64,000 nt of DNA. Source: Palaemon carinicauda. Taxonomy: Eukaryota; Arthropoda; Malacostraca; Decapoda; Palaemonidae. This document shows positions 63,279-64,000 of this stretch, one piece after another. Positions within the stretch are counted from its first letter, which is position 1; every line of letters starts with the position of its first letter. The DNA is taken from assembly GCF_036898095.1 (NCBI RefSeq), contig NC_090757.1, forward strand, positions 64,120,581 through 64,184,580. The letters are read 5' to 3'. A program made the position numbers and the translations under genes. Below the pieces are notes generated by a model. The model worked only from the letters and a program-made list of their open reading frames with translations, did not search any database and was not told the DNA's origin.

Positions 63279-64000
63279 ACATAAACGTTCAATAACAACT
63301 GCAGCTAAACAAGTCAAATGATAAAACTGTCATTAAGAAGTGTAGCTAGAAAAGAGGGAGGACTAAAATGGCCAATAACAATTGGAGCCAGACAAGAGAG
63401 ATGACTAAAACGGTCAATAACAATTGTAGCTAGATAATATTGATGATAAAACAGTCTTTAACAACTGTAGCTAGACAAGAGGAACAACTAAAACGGCCAA
63501 TAACAACAAGAGCTAGACAAGAAAGATGACTAAAATAGTCAATAACCACTGCAGTTATTCAAGACAGATGATATAGATAAAAAAGAGGGACCTCTAAAAT
63601 AGCCAATAACAACTGGAGCTAGACAATAGAGATGACTGAAAAGGTCAATAACAACTTCTGCTAGACAAGATAGATGATAAAAGGGGTATTAACTAGTGTA
63701 GCTAGAAAAGAGGGATGACTAAAACGGTCAATAACAACTTCAGCTAGACAAGAAAGATGATAAAACGGTCATTAGCAACAGTAGCTAGAAAAAAGGGACG
63801 ACTAAAATGGCTAATAACAACTGGAGCTACACAAACGAGATTCCTAGAATGGTCAATAACAATTGCAGGTAGACAAAAGAGAAGACTAAAACGTTCATTA
63901 ACAACTTTTGCTGGAAAAGATTGACGACTAAAATGCTAATAACAATTGAAGAAAGACAAGAGAGATGACTAAAATGGCCAGTGAAAACTGAAAAAACAAA
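63279..64000. repeat. Minisatellite of about 40-42 bp, second block
   Basis: The same unit continues to the window edge. The stretch from about 63440 to 63710 closely repeats 62388-62660 in the same order of variant units, including the odd CACTGCAGTTATTCAAGACA and GGGACCTCTAAAAT units. This shows duplication of a multi-unit block. Confidence 0.85.

Overview
This window is from an animal nuclear genome, most likely a decapod crustacean such as a shrimp or crayfish. The clues are several DIRS-type tyrosine-recombinase retrotransposons, long CT/GA and TA microsatellites, and spliced host exons whose proteins look arthropod-like. The species assignment is inference; no database was searched. There are no prokaryotic features and no CRISPR, and I saw no rRNA or tRNA gene.

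Two host genes are present and converge. On the + strand, the last three visible exons of N-alpha-acetyltransferase 10 (NAA10/ARD1) lie at 12876-12959, 36969-37109 and 44626-44773. Their introns are 24.0 kb and 7.5 kb, and earlier exons must lie left of the window. On the - strand, the last three exons of an SLC16-type monocarboxylate transporter relative lie at 62002-61641, 61471-61301 and 60408-60272. Its upstream exons are probably beyond the right edge.

Nearly everything else is transposon. From left to right: (1) DIRS-A copy 1 (1-6077) is almost intact, with one stop in gag and with RT/RNase H/MT and tyrosine-recombinase ORFs open. It is inserted in the RT of a BEL/Pao element (6078-10285, - strand), which also carries an RTE-like LINE between gag and protease. 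(2) A decayed DIRS-A 3' remnant (about 11240-12605) and a DIRS-B end precede the first NAA10 exon. (3) In the 24 kb intron lies a DIRS-B element (13353-26768), with a Ty3/gypsy element (20473-26375, - strand, target duplication ATGAC) inserted near its 3' end. It is followed directly by DIRS-A copy 3 (26784-34185), whose gag holds a 24/120-bp repeat array. A second RTE-like 3' end lies further on. (4) The 7.5 kb intron contains more DIRS-B remnants, an RTE piece, a LINE with YADD reverse transcriptase (38880-41160, - strand) and a TA-flanked terminal-inverted-repeat element (41365-43193) that splits a SINE-like repeat. (5) The intergenic region has a TTAA-flanked MITE, DIRS-A copy 4 (48886-55952) nested in an older DIRS-A, a second copy of the YADD LINE and a decayed + strand LINE. 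(6) The right end is a roughly 42-bp minisatellite with a LINE 3' end inserted.

The DIRS elements show the classical layout: gag, then an overlapping RT-RNase H-MT ORF, a tyrosine recombinase in another frame, inverted terminal repeats, and an internal complementary region matching the joined ends. All DIRS copies whose strand can be read lie on the + strand. I found no new defence or metabolic system. The notable content is the nested insertion history, the repeat-bearing gag proteins and the two host genes threaded through the repeats.
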